Under the pieces are notes generated by a model. It was not told the origin of the DNA. It worked only from the letters and a program-made list of their open reading frames with translations, and did not search any database. A stretch of DNA of 64,000 nucleotides from Marinibacterium sp050389775 (lineage in GTDB: Bacteria; Pseudomonadota; Alphaproteobacteria; Rhodobacterales; Rhodobacteraceae): positions 85,105-149,104 of the forward strand of contig NZ_CP177148.1 of NCBI RefSeq assembly GCF_050389775.1. Direction: 5' to 3'. The position numbers were made by a program, and so were the translations under genes. Positions 17,311 to 25,001 of this stretch are shown piece after piece; the first letter of the stretch is position 1; each line of letters starts with the position of its first letter.

Positions 17311-18180
17311 ATGGCACACGATCTCGGCTTCTGGACCCTGCAGGCGCTGAATGCGCTGCAATTGTCCATGTTGCTCTTCCTGCTTTCCATCGGGTTGACC
17401 GTCATCTTCGGCCTGATGCATTTCGTCAACCTCGCCCATGGCGCACTTTATGCGCTCGGCGCGTATTTCGCGGCGACGCTCGCCGGGATCGGCGGTTACT
17501 GGCTGGGGTTCCTGCTGGCGCCCCTGCTGGTCGCCGTGGTGGGCGTGTTGCTCTACGCGGGCCTGATCCGGCGGATGCGCAAATCCGGGCCGATGGCGCA
17601 GGTTCTCGTGACTTTCGGTCTGATCTTCGCCCTGCTCGACCTAACCCGCATCATCTGGGGCGACCTGGCCCTGGCCATCGAGGTGCCCGCGGTCCTCGAC
17701 GGGCGGCTGAACCTGCTGGGTGTCGAATACCCGACCTATCGCTTGTTCATCATTCTGCTGGGTTTCGCGGTCTTCGGTGCGCTGGCCTTTGTCCTCGGCC
17801 GCACGCAGATCGGTGCGATGATCCGCGCGGGCGTCGACAACGATGCCATGGCCGCCTGCCTGGGCATCAATGTCGAACGGCTTTTCTTCGTGGTGTTCTG
17901 CGTGGGATGTGCGCTTGCCGGTCTCGCGGGGGCCGTTGCCGCCCCGCTGCTGAGCGTCACGCCCGAGATCGGCCTGCAGATCCTGATCCCGACGCTGATC
18001 GTCATCGTGATCGGCGGGCTGGGATCCCTGAAGGGAGCCATCGCCGGGTCGCTGCTTTACGGCTTCGTGCAGACCTTCGGCGCGGTGATTGCGCCGCAGC
18101 TGGCCTCGGTTCTCATCTACGCCCTGCTTGCCGCGATCCTGGTGATCCGCCCTGTCGGGCTCTTTCCGGCAAGGGGATAA
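17311..18180 (+). CDS. Branched-chain-type ABC permease (LivH type)
   Basis: A 289-residue inner-membrane protein of about eight helices with the LivH signature near the N-terminus ('SIGLTVIFGLMHFVNLAHGAL') and 'GTxA'-like loop sequences such as 'RAGVDNDAMAACLGINVERL'. It ends 'IRPVGLFPARG', as this family usually does. Pairs with the next gene product to form the membrane channel of the ben-linked importer. 59 bp separate it from the binding protein. Confidence 0.9.
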   Translation: MAHDLGFWTLQALNALQLSMLLFLLSIGLTVIFGLMHFVNLAHGALYALGAYFAATLAGIGGYWLGFLLAPLLVAVVGVLLYAGLIRRMRKSGPMAQVLVTFGLIFALLDLTRIIWGDLALAIEVPAVLDGRLNLLGVEYPTYRLFIILLGFAVFGALAFVLGRTQIGAMIRAGVDNDAMAACLGINVERLFFVVFCVGCALAGLAGAVAAPLLSVTPEIGLQILIPTLIVIVIGGLGSLKGAIAGSLLYGFVQTFGAVIAPQLASVLIYALLAAILVIRPVGLFPARG

Positions 18181-18183
18181 GCC

Positions 18184-19188
18184 ATGTTCCGCCACACGAC
18201 CCTGCGCTACGCCACGCTGGCCCTGCTTCTGGCTGCCGCGCTGTTTCAGGCCTTCTCGGCCGAGTATTTCGGGCTGGAGATCCTCACGGAAATCCTGATC
18301 CTGGCCATCCTGGTACTGGCACTGGACATGGTCGCCGGGTTCGGGGGCATGGTGTCGCTTTGCCATGGCGCCCTGATGGGCATCGGCGCCTATGGCTATG
18401 CAATGATGTCGACCCATGCCGGGCTGGCGCCGCCGCTGGCCATGGCCGGCGCGGTGGCCCTGACCGGGGTGGTTTCATGGGCCATCGGGGCCATCTGCGC
18501 GCGCAGCCACGGGATCTATTTCATCATGGCCACGCTGGCTTTCGGGCAGATGGCCTATTCCTGGATCTTTGACGCGCCCGTCTTCGGTGGCGACGACGGG
18601 TTGGGCGGCATCTCGCGGCTGGATCTGACCGGGCTCGGCATCGACCTGACCGACAGCCGCAGCTTTGCTCTGTTCTGCCTGGCCGTGCTGGGCGCGGTCT
18701 ATGGCGCGGCGGTGCTGATCCTGCGCTCCGGACTGGGCCGGTCGCTGTGCGGCGTCATGCACAACGAACAGCGGATGCGCGCGTTGGGGCTGACCGTCTG
18801 GCGGGTCAAGGCAGATGTCTTCGGCCTGTCGGGCATGATCGCGGGCCTGGCCGGCGTGCTGGCGGCGCAGCATATCATGTACATCTCGCCCGGGCTGCTG
18901 GGCTGGACCGTTTCGGGCGAGGCGCTCGTCGTCGTGATCCTTGGCGGGCTGGGCACGCTGGTCGGGCCGCTTGTCGGAGCGGCGGCCTTTGTCCTGCTCA
19001 AGCACGAGGTCAGCGCGCTGACCAGCTACTGGCACCTCGTGGTCGGCCTGGTCCTGATCGCCGTGGTGATGAGCCGGGCCAACGGGATCTTCGGTTGGGT
19101 CGAAGCCCGCTGGGGGGATCGGCTTGACTGCCGGCTGACCGAGGCGACACGCAAGACCAAGTCCGAGGAGGCGCTGACCGATGCTTGA
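18184..19188 (+). CDS. Branched-chain-type ABC permease (LivM type)
   Basis: A 334-residue LivM-type permease with roughly nine helices. The family hallmarks are 'LDMVAGFGGMVSLCHGALMGIGAYGYA', here 'L-C-H-G' in place of the common 'L-G-H-A', and 'GLTVWRVKADVFGLSGMIAGLAG'. It starts 3 bp after the preceding permease. Its stop overlaps the start of the ATPase gene within the octamer ATGCTTGA. Confidence 0.9.
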   Translation: MFRHTTLRYATLALLLAAALFQAFSAEYFGLEILTEILILAILVLALDMVAGFGGMVSLCHGALMGIGAYGYAMMSTHAGLAPPLAMAGAVALTGVVSWAIGAICARSHGIYFIMATLAFGQMAYSWIFDAPVFGGDDGLGGISRLDLTGLGIDLTDSRSFALFCLAVLGAVYGAAVLILRSGLGRSLCGVMHNEQRMRALGLTVWRVKADVFGLSGMIAGLAGVLAAQHIMYISPGLLGWTVSGEALVVVILGGLGTLVGPLVGAAAFVLLKHEVSALTSYWHLVVGLVLIAVVMSRANGIFGWVEARWGDRLDCRLTEATRKTKSEEALTDA

Positions 19189-19924
19189 GACACGGAACCT
19201 GGACAAGAGCTTTGGCTCGATCCACGTCACCCGCGATGTGTCGCTGAAGCTGGAACGCGGCGAACGGCGGGTGATACTGGGGCCCAACGGCGCGGGCAAG
19301 ACTACGCTGTTCAACCTGCTGGTGGGCGAATTGACGCCCGACAGCGGAGACATCCTGCTGGCCGGGGAAGACGTCACCGCGTTGCCCGTCGCCCTGCGCA
19401 GCCGCCGGGGTCTGTCGCGCAGCTACCAGAAAAACACCCTCTTCGACGGTCTGACCGTCGAGGAAAACCTCGGGCTGGCGGCCGCGGTGAAGGCCGGGCA
19501 TGCCACGCGGCTGTGGTCCGACAGCCTGACCCGGCCGGAGGTGCGCGACACCGTGGCCGAGGTGGCAGAGCAGGTCAGATTGATGCCGTACCTGCATGCC
19601 CGGGTGTCCGAGATCAGCTACGGCGTGCGCCGCCAGTTGGAAGTCGGCGTGGCTCTGGCCACGCGCCCTCTGGTCCTGTTGATGGACGAACCGACCAGCG
19701 GCGTCGGCCCGGAAATGTCCAGGGGGTTCCACGATCTGCTCAACGACCTGCCGCGCGATCTGACCATGCTGATCATCGAACACGACATGGACCTGGCCTT
19801 CGACGTGGCGGACACGATCACCGTGTTGAATTACGGCGAGGTTGTATTCGACGGGCTGCCACAAGAGGCGCGGGGATCGAAACTGTTGTCCGACATCTAT
19901 CTGGGGAGCTGGGAAGATGCTTGA
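19181..19924 (+). CDS. Branched-chain-type ABC ATPase (LivG type)
   Basis: A 247-residue ATP-binding subunit: Walker A 'GPNGAGKT' (34-41), LivG-type 'RRGLSRSYQKNTLFDGLTVEEN' after it, signature region 'ISYGVRRQLEVGVALATRP' (a variant of LSGG-Q, with S-Y-G), and Walker B 'LVLLMDEPTSGV' followed by 'IIEHDMDLAFDVAD'. The degenerate signature motif is seen in some LivG proteins and needs no special explanation. The start lies in the ATGCTTGA overlap with the permease. Confidence 0.9.
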   Translation: MLETRNLDKSFGSIHVTRDVSLKLERGERRVILGPNGAGKTTLFNLLVGELTPDSGDILLAGEDVTALPVALRSRRGLSRSYQKNTLFDGLTVEENLGLAAAVKAGHATRLWSDSLTRPEVRDTVAEVAEQVRLMPYLHARVSEISYGVRRQLEVGVALATRPLVLLMDEPTSGVGPEMSRGFHDLLNDLPRDLTMLIIEHDMDLAFDVADTITVLNYGEVVFDGLPQEARGSKLLSDIYLGSWEDA

Positions 19925-20618
19925 ACTGAATACCGTGGAATCGGGTTACGGCGAAACCCAGGTGCTGCATGGCCTGTCCCTCAAGGCCCAGGCCGGACGG
20001 GTGCTGGCCATTCTCGGCCGCAATGGCGCGGGAAAATCGACGACGCTCAAGACGATCATGGGGCTTCTGCCGCTGAAATCGGGGGCCATCGCCTTCGACG
20101 GCAAGCCGATCGAACGTCAGCCCTTCCGGGTCGCCCATGATGGCATCGCCTACGTGCCGGAGACACGGGACATCTTTCCGTCGCTCACCGTGCGCGAAAA
20201 CCTTGAGATCGCCGAAGCCCGGTTCCGTGGCCGGGGGGGTGGGGACTGGACCATGGCACGGGTGCTTGACCTGTTCCCGCGGCTGGGCGAGCGGCTGGAC
20301 AACGGCGGCACCCAGCTGTCGGGCGGCGAGCAACAGATGCTGGCGATCGCCCGTGCGCTGCTGATGAACCCGCGCCTGCTCATTCTGGATGAACCGACAG
20401 AAGGGCTGGCCCCGATCATCGTGCGGCTGATCCACGACAAGTTGCAGGAGCTGCGCCAGGGCGGGCTGTCGATGATCGTGGTCGAACAGAATTTCGGGTT
20501 CGCAACCTCGCTGGCCGATGACGTGGCCGTGGTCTCGCGCGGGCAGGTGGTGTGGGCGGGCGATCCGGCGGGCATCCGGGGCGACACCCAGGCCCAGGCA
20601 CGTTGGCTGGGGGTCTGA
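19917..20618 (+). CDS. Branched-chain-type ABC ATPase (LivF type)
   Basis: A 233-residue second ATPase: Walker A 'GRNGAGKS' (34-41), Q-loop region 'GIAYVPETRDIFPSLTVREN' (LivF-typical), signature 'LSGGEQQMLAIARAL' and Walker B 'LLILDEPTEGLAP'. The start chosen is the ATG in the ATGCTTGA overlap; an upstream in-frame ATG would extend into the LivG gene by 25 residues. Last gene of the catB-ben-transport run; it converges with the LysR gene 20 bp away. Confidence 0.92.
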   Translation: MLELNTVESGYGETQVLHGLSLKAQAGRVLAILGRNGAGKSTTLKTIMGLLPLKSGAIAFDGKPIERQPFRVAHDGIAYVPETRDIFPSLTVRENLEIAEARFRGRGGGDWTMARVLDLFPRLGERLDNGGTQLSGGEQQMLAIARALLMNPRLLILDEPTEGLAPIIVRLIHDKLQELRQGGLSMIVVEQNFGFATSLADDVAVVSRGQVVWAGDPAGIRGDTQAQARWLGV

Positions 20619-20638
20619 AGCGGCTGGCGGGCGCGAGG

Positions 20639-21529
20639 CTAGAGCACCTTGCGCGCCACCATCTGGGCCACCCGCACGAAGTGCTGGACGTGCACGGCCT
20701 GCTCGTCCACCCGGTAGTTGACGGATAGCGCCGTGCGGGCAATCTCGGGCTCGATGTTGAGGAACTTGACGCCGATCCGCGGGGTAGACCGCACGGATTC
20801 CGGGACGATGCAGACACCTTCACCGACCGCCACGAGGCTCATCGCCGTCTGAAGATCCATGCACCAGATCCGCAAGGGCACCTCGAAGCCCGCGTCAATG
20901 CAGGCGTTCAGCACGAGATCGGCATAGCTGGGCCGGGGGTATTCGGGATAGAGGATCAGGTTGTGCGTGGCCAGGCGTTCGAGCCGGGCCACGCTGCGCC
21001 CGTCGGTGTCCACCGTGTCGGGCAGGGCCAGGACCAGTTTTTCTTCCAGAAGTTCCAGCGTCTTGAACTCGGGATCCTTCAGGGCCGGCCGGGCAAAGGC
21101 CACGTCCAGTTCGCGCGATACCAGCGCGCGGTGCAACTGGGCATTGTTCATCGGCACAAGCGACAGGTTCACGTCCCTGTAATTCGCCCGGAAGGACTTC
21201 ACGATGTTGGGCAGGATGCCATAGGTCGCGGAACCGACAAAACCAATGCGCAGCCGGCCTTCGGCACCCTGACCCAGCCGCCGGACCTCCAGCCGGGTGT
21301 CGTCGAGCTGGCGAAGGATCGAACCGCCGCGTTCGAACAGCCGTTCTCCGGCCTGGGTCAGCGAAATGGTGCTGCGGCCCCGGTTGAACAGCTTGGCGCC
21401 CAGCTCGGTTTCCAGCTGCTTGATCTGCCGGCTCAGCGGCGGTTGCGCCATGTCGAGCCGATCGGCCGCGCGGCCGAAATGCAGCTCTTCGGCCACGGCC
21501 ATGAAATAGGTCAGTTGCTTGAAGTTCAC
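20639..21529 (-). CDS. LysR-family regulator, CatR/BenM-like
   Basis: A 296-residue LysR-type regulator. The winged HTH at about 1-60 ('QLTYFMAVAEELHFGRAADRL', 'SRQIKQLETELGAKLF') is followed by a type 2 periplasmic-binding-like effector domain ('GRLRIGFVGSATYGILPNIV'). The 'MAQPPLSRQI' helix is typical of the CatR/BenM/CbnR group, which sense cis,cis-muconate or benzoate. The start is a GTG at 21527-21529 with a GGGGGAG ribosome site; upstream codons do not look coding. It lies between the ben-transport genes and the catA-like gene and is the natural regulator of both. Confidence 0.85.
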   Translation of the reverse strand: MNFKQLTYFMAVAEELHFGRAADRLDMAQPPLSRQIKQLETELGAKLFNRGRSTISLTQAGERLFERGGSILRQLDDTRLEVRRLGQGAEGRLRIGFVGSATYGILPNIVKSFRANYRDVNLSLVPMNNAQLHRALVSRELDVAFARPALKDPEFKTLELLEEKLVLALPDTVDTDGRSVARLERLATHNLILYPEYPRPSYADLVLNACIDAGFEVPLRIWCMDLQTAMSLVAVGEGVCIVPESVRSTPRIGVKFLNIEPEIARTALSVNYRVDEQAVHVQHFVRVAQMVARKVL

Positions 21530-21578
21530 CGGCTCCCCCCGTTTCCCCCTCGGAACTCCACCATACCGTGTCCGCACG

Positions 21579-21605
21579 AAAAAAGCCCCCGGGATCGGGG
21601 GCTTT
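21579..21605 (-). terminator. Rho-independent terminator after the catA-like gene
   Basis: A six-base-pair all-GC stem (GCCCCC/GGGGGC, 21585-21590 with 21597-21602) and a run of six T on the minus strand (21579-21584), 19 bp after the dioxygenase stop. It separates that gene from the downstream LysR gene, so the regulator probably has its own promoter. Confidence 0.88.
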
Positions 21606-21623
21606 CGCGGGATATCGGCCGGG

Positions 21624-22499
21624 TTACTCTGCGGCCACGGCCTGTGCACCGGCTTTCGACTTGAGGACGAAATCGAATTCGAAATGCAGATCGGTGCCCA
21701 TGTCGGCCGGGGCTGGCTTGAACCTGCCGATCAGGCTTTCCTTGACGGCAAAGACGCTGTCGTTTTCCAGCCATTCGCTGTCGGCATCGTAGATCTGGCT
21801 GATCAGCGGGCGGTATCCGTCCTTGGAGATGATGAAGTGCATGTGACCGGGCCGGTTCGGGTGATGGCCCATGAACCGCAGCAATTCCCCGGCGGTTTCG
21901 TCTTCGGGGATGGGATAGGGCACCGGCCGCACGGCGGTGAAGGCGTAGTGGCCGGTCTCGTCGGTCTCGAACCGCCCGCGCAGGTTGTATTCGGGCTGGT
22001 TCGGGTCGAGGTTCTCGTAAACCCCGTTGGGCGCGTCCTGCCAGACATCCAGCGTTACCCCGGCGATGCCCTTGCCGTCCGCATCGCGGATGTAGCCCTC
22101 GTAATAGGCCGTTTCCTCGTTGTCGAAATGCATCTGGATGGTCGTGCCGCCCTTGGGCAGGACCGGCGGGTTTTCCCGGTAGAACGGGCCGAGCACGGTG
22201 GATTCGCTTTCGTCGCCATCGACCGGGTTGGTCATCATGTCGACCAGCACTTCGACCCCGAGAATATCGGCCAGCAGAATGAACTCCTGACGGTTGTCGC
22301 TGCACAGCTTGCCGGCGCGGGCCAGGTAGTCGCAGGCCACGAGGAACTCGCTGTGTTGCAGTTCCACATCCTTGACGAAGGCGTGCAGGTGCTTGACCAG
22401 GCCTGTCATGATTTGCCGATCGCGTGCGCTGATCTCGCCGTGTTGGCCAAGGCTTTCGATGACGACGTCGGTGATGTTGTCCTTGTTCACGATACCCAT
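21624..22499 (-). CDS. catA: Intradiol ring-cleavage dioxygenase (catechol 1,2-dioxygenase by context)
   Basis: A 291-residue intradiol dioxygenase. The non-heme iron(III) ligands fall at the right spacing: Y161 ('GVYENLDP'), Y195 ('VPYPIP'), H219 and H221 ('RPGHMHF'). By context it opens catechol to cis,cis-muconate for CatB. However, the N-terminal helical domain ('IMTGLVKHLHAFVKDVEL', 'RQEFILLADILGVEVLVDMM') and 'ESTVLGPFYR' look more like the hydroxyquinol 1,2-dioxygenase clade than classical CatA, which has 'IEGPLY'. The true substrate range is therefore open. The ATG follows AGGAGGAG. It has its own transcription unit, ending at a strong terminator. Confidence 0.85.
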   Translation of the reverse strand: MGIVNKDNITDVVIESLGQHGEISARDRQIMTGLVKHLHAFVKDVELQHSEFLVACDYLARAGKLCSDNRQEFILLADILGVEVLVDMMTNPVDGDESESTVLGPFYRENPPVLPKGGTTIQMHFDNEETAYYEGYIRDADGKGIAGVTLDVWQDAPNGVYENLDPNQPEYNLRGRFETDETGHYAFTAVRPVPYPIPEDETAGELLRFMGHHPNRPGHMHFIISKDGYRPLISQIYDADSEWLENDSVFAVKESLIGRFKPAPADMGTDLHFEFDFVLKSKAGAQAVAAE

Positions 22500-23092
22500 G
22501 AGACGTCTCTCCTCCTGATTGTCCGGGTCGTGGGGGTGCGTGGCCCTTTGCTGCGCTGCCTCCCCCCATCCACCAGCAACCTTGCTGCAAACCATGACCC
22601 GGACCCAATGCCCGGGGCGGTATTGCCTGATACCGCAACGAAACGCTTCGATGACGGAAATGTCGCCCTGCCAGCCTGGCCCCGCCGGGCGGCGGTTCGG
22701 GCCTTACGCCTGGCTCGCTCTGTCCGACGGTCCGGCCTGACTGTGTCCATCGCTCAACCCCCGGATGCACCGGTGCTCATACCGTCGAGCCCGGATCCGG
22801 CTGTCGCGCCGGGGTTCGCGGGTCGGTGTCGGCGTGCATCGGCCCGCCGGCTTGCCCATGCCGTGCTGCCTGTGCGCCTTCCAGGTTGGTATCCACCGGG
22901 TTTGGCGCTGCGCCGGTCATCGGCTCCGATGTCGCGCCCGCACCGACATCTGCAGTCGCGGAGTTGGCCGCAATGGCCGCCAGTATCGGCCCAAGCAACC
23001 AGTGTCCTTCCATGGCGGTCCCTTCCCTGACATGTGATCACCCGGCCGTGGCGCCTGTCCGCGCCGGGTGACTTGGCATGGCAGCCACACGA
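22500..23092. other. Sparse region upstream of the catA-like gene
   Basis: About 590 bp that should hold the promoter of the catA-like gene close to 22500-22600. The only candidate gene is a small minus-strand frame at 22777-23013, listed separately with low confidence. Nothing else recognisable was seen. Confidence 0.45.
22777..23013 (-). CDS. Possible small hypothetical protein
   Basis: A 78-residue frame preceded by GGGAAGGG about 8 bp before its ATG. It begins with a hydrophobic stretch ('MEGHWLLGPILAAIAANSAT') and ends in a Pro/Asp/Arg-rich hydrophilic tail, which could be a short exported or membrane-anchored peptide. No family is recognised and the composition of the second half looks random. 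It may not be a gene. Confidence 0.25.
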   Translation of the reverse strand: MEGHWLLGPILAAIAANSATADVGAGATSEPMTGAAPNPVDTNLEGAQAARHGQAGGPMHADTDPRTPARQPDPGSTV

Positions 23093-23542
23093 TCACTGCA
23101 TCGGAGCGGTGGTGGCATAGATGTAGCGCGCGATCTTCCAGGTGCCGTCGATGTCCTGCAGGACGAACAATTCCTGGTTGGCATTGGGCAGGTCCGCATC
23201 GTTGGCCTTCACCGTGACGCCGCCCCCCGACCGGGTGCGCACGATGGCCCATCCATTGCCCAGGTCGGTTGTTTCCTCGAACGTGAAATCGATATCGAGG
23301 TCGAGTGCGCCGAAAAGCCCCTGGTATGAGGCGATGACCGCGTCACCGTCGACAGGCATTGCGTTCTGGGCCATCAGGACGGCGTCGGGCGTGAACACGG
23401 CCTTGATGCCCGCAATGTCCCCGGCATTCACGGCCGTTTCATAGGCTTGCACCGGGGCCATCAGGGCGGCATCGAAATCTGCGGCGCTGGCTGCGCCTGC
23501 AAGTCCGGCGGCGATGGTCGTGACAAGGGTGAAGAGGTTCAT
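23093..23542 (-). CDS. Secreted NTF2-like (SgcJ/EcaC, DUF4440-type) protein
   Basis: A 149-residue protein with an N-terminal signal peptide ('MNLFTLVTTIAAGLAGAASA') followed by a SnoaL/DUF4440-like alpha+beta domain: 'YETAVNAGDIAGIKAVFTPDAVLM', then 'IASYQGLFGALDLDIDFTFEE' and the closing strand pair 'NQELFVLQDIDGTWKIARYI'. Members form dimers with a hydrophobic pocket and have varied, mostly unknown roles. The start is the ATG of the signal sequence; the frame upstream is unlike protein. It lies alone between the cat region and a decayed stretch, so its neighbours give no functional hint. Confidence 0.75.
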   Translation of the reverse strand: MNLFTLVTTIAAGLAGAASAADFDAALMAPVQAYETAVNAGDIAGIKAVFTPDAVLMAQNAMPVDGDAVIASYQGLFGALDLDIDFTFEETTDLGNGWAIVRTRSGGGVTVKANDADLPNANQELFVLQDIDGTWKIARYIYATTAPMQ

Positions 23543-24053
23543 GTGGGTCTCCGTTGGCAAGATCCATCCGAACCTAGGCGCCCGCGGTCGCTCGAATAAG
23601 CCGGCAGGGGGCTCGGCACTTGTGCCCCGTGGTTTGCAATCGGGCGGGCGCATTGGCATGCGCCGGGGAGGGACCCGGTGAGCACATCCCCTTGGGGGGA
23701 CAGAGCGGTCCAACGCACCTTGGCGGCGCCTGAGCTGAACTTGGAGGATGGGCAAAAGTCAGATGATCGGAATTGAACATGCCCCACCCGATGAGGGCGG
23801 GATTCTGCAAATGTGAAGTCAGTCAGATCCCGCAGGCTAGGCGAACGCACGGCGCAAGAGCCATCTAGAACTGGCCCCGTGAACAGCTTTGGCCGTGCAT
23901 GTTCAGCCCATCTGACACCCTGACTGACCTGCCCGCTGCTGATCGCTCATTCTAAACGAGGCTTTGCAGGTCGGACTTGGAAATTCTGGTTCCCTGCCAG
24001 ACCCAAGCGCGCCGGGAGGGGAGCCATCAAATTGCTCAAACGTCCGGACCGCC
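23543..24053. other. Decayed intergenic stretch, no gene recognised
   Basis: About 510 bp before the IS remnant. Short frames on both strands lack ribosome sites and protein-like composition. The sequence is less GC-rich and less codon-structured than its surroundings, which fits decayed or imported DNA. Confidence 0.4.
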
Positions 24054-24511
24054 CCGGGTTTGCCGGAGGCTCCAACTCCTGAGCAAGGTGGAGCATCGTG
24101 AGCAAGGCCTCGAACAGGTTTGCCTCTTGGGTGCGCGCTGCGGATGGTTCTCGACAACGAGGGCCATCACGGATCTCGCCGTCAGGTGATCACCTCGATT
24201 GCAACGAAGATTGGTTGCTCGGCGGACACGTGGAGCGGCTGGACCAAGAAGGCCCAGGTGGACAGCAGCAAGCGCGCAGGTGTCTGGAGCGAGATTGCCG
24301 AAAGACTGAAGGCGCTGGAGCGGGAGAGCCGGGACCTTCGCCGGGCGATCAAGGTCCTTCGCACGGGCTCAACGTATCTGGCGATGGCAGAGCTCGACCG
24401 CCGGCCGAAGGAATGGTGGTTTTCGTTGAAGCGCATCGTGCCGGCTACGCGGCTTTGGAAACTGACGACATGGCCTTGTGACCAAAGACAGGCAGCCTCC
24501 GGCAAACCCGG
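24054..24511. mobile_element. Internally deleted IS3-family element
   Basis: Bounded by an 18-bp perfect inverted repeat, CCGGGTTTGCCGGAGGCT at 24054-24071 and its reverse complement at 24494-24511. The ~460-bp interior holds a frameshifted orfA and only the first residues of orfB, against about 1.2 kb expected for a complete IS3-type element. The catalytic DDE part is absent, so it cannot move by itself, although intact ends could still be mobilised by a relative. Exact outer ends and target duplications could not be fixed. Confidence 0.75.
24098..24459 (+). pseudogene. Remnant of IS3-type transposase orfA fused to the start of orfB
   Basis: The reading begins 'MSKASNRFA' (GTG at 24098), the usual IS3 orfA opening. 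It then shifts frame near 24130-24145 to continue 'RMVLDNEGHHGSRRQVITSI', 'KIGCSADTW...WTKKAQVDS' and 'LKALERESRDLRRAIKVLR...AELDRR', the HTH and leucine-zipper part of OrfA. The orfB opening 'MVVFVEAHRAGY' follows in the first frame at about 24414 and breaks off. Frameshift plus truncation make this a pseudogene. Confidence 0.75.
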
Positions 24512-24517
24512 TGCAGT

Positions 24518-24667
24518 TCATTCCTCGATGTCACCGATCTTTTTGGCATCCGCCCCCACGATGTCGGCATCGTCGATATTGCGCTGGGACGACACGGTCT
24601 TTGTCTGGGCCGATGCCGCGTCGGCGACAAGAATGAACGAAAGGGCGGGCTTGGCAATGTGGCGCAT
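24518..24667 (-). pseudogene. Truncated secreted PRC-barrel protein
   Basis: A 49-residue fragment: a signal-like N-terminus ('MRHIAKPALSFILVADAASA') then 'NIDDADIVGADAKKIGDIEE', which resembles the first strands of a PRC-barrel domain ('IIGADVxNxxGExIGxIED'). The frame stops 7 bp before the inverted repeat of the IS3 remnant, and the rest of the domain is not found on the far side. The gene was most likely cut by insertion of the element and later deletion. Confidence 0.55.
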
Positions 24668-24913
24668 GATGACGCCCACGTATCGGGGTTCATACCTGCA
24701 ATGCTCGTCGGCCATCGCGGTTTCATTTGAAAGCCGGGCGCCGCCCACGTCTTTCGCTTCATGCCGCAGGACAGCCTGATGACCGCGACGGTCTGCGGTC
24801 AGCGATCCTTGCCCTCAAGCAGGGCCCCTGACTCAGCCGCACGATCACAGCGACGGCCCGCCGTGGGATGCAATGCTGCGCCCGATGCAACGACACTAGC
24901 GGGCGGCGGGCAG

Positions 24914-24955
24914 TTGACAGGCTGAAAGTTTATATGTGAAACTAACTTTCATATA
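24914..24955 (+). promoter_or_regulatory. Promoter/operator region of the TRAP operon
   Basis: A TTGACA -35-like element (24914-24919) is followed by a perfect 8-bp inverted repeat TGAAAGTT...AACTTTCA (24923-24930 with 24944-24951). The arm centres are about 21 bp apart, two helical turns, with TATATG/CATATA sequences in and after it. The arrangement suits an operator for the IclR regulator encoded at the far end of the operon. The core promoter spacing is not ideal and the assignment is by position. Confidence 0.5.
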
Positions 24956-25001
24956 GAGTTCCGGCTGCCAAAAGTGAGTGTGGCCGGGCAGGGAGGATAC
25001 C

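Noticed and set aside
24120..24779. Single 219-codon frame through the IS remnant into the PRC region
   Set aside because: Only its first third is orfA-like. It then crosses the element's inverted repeat and runs antisense to the PRC fragment, so it is a chance fusion rather than one gene.
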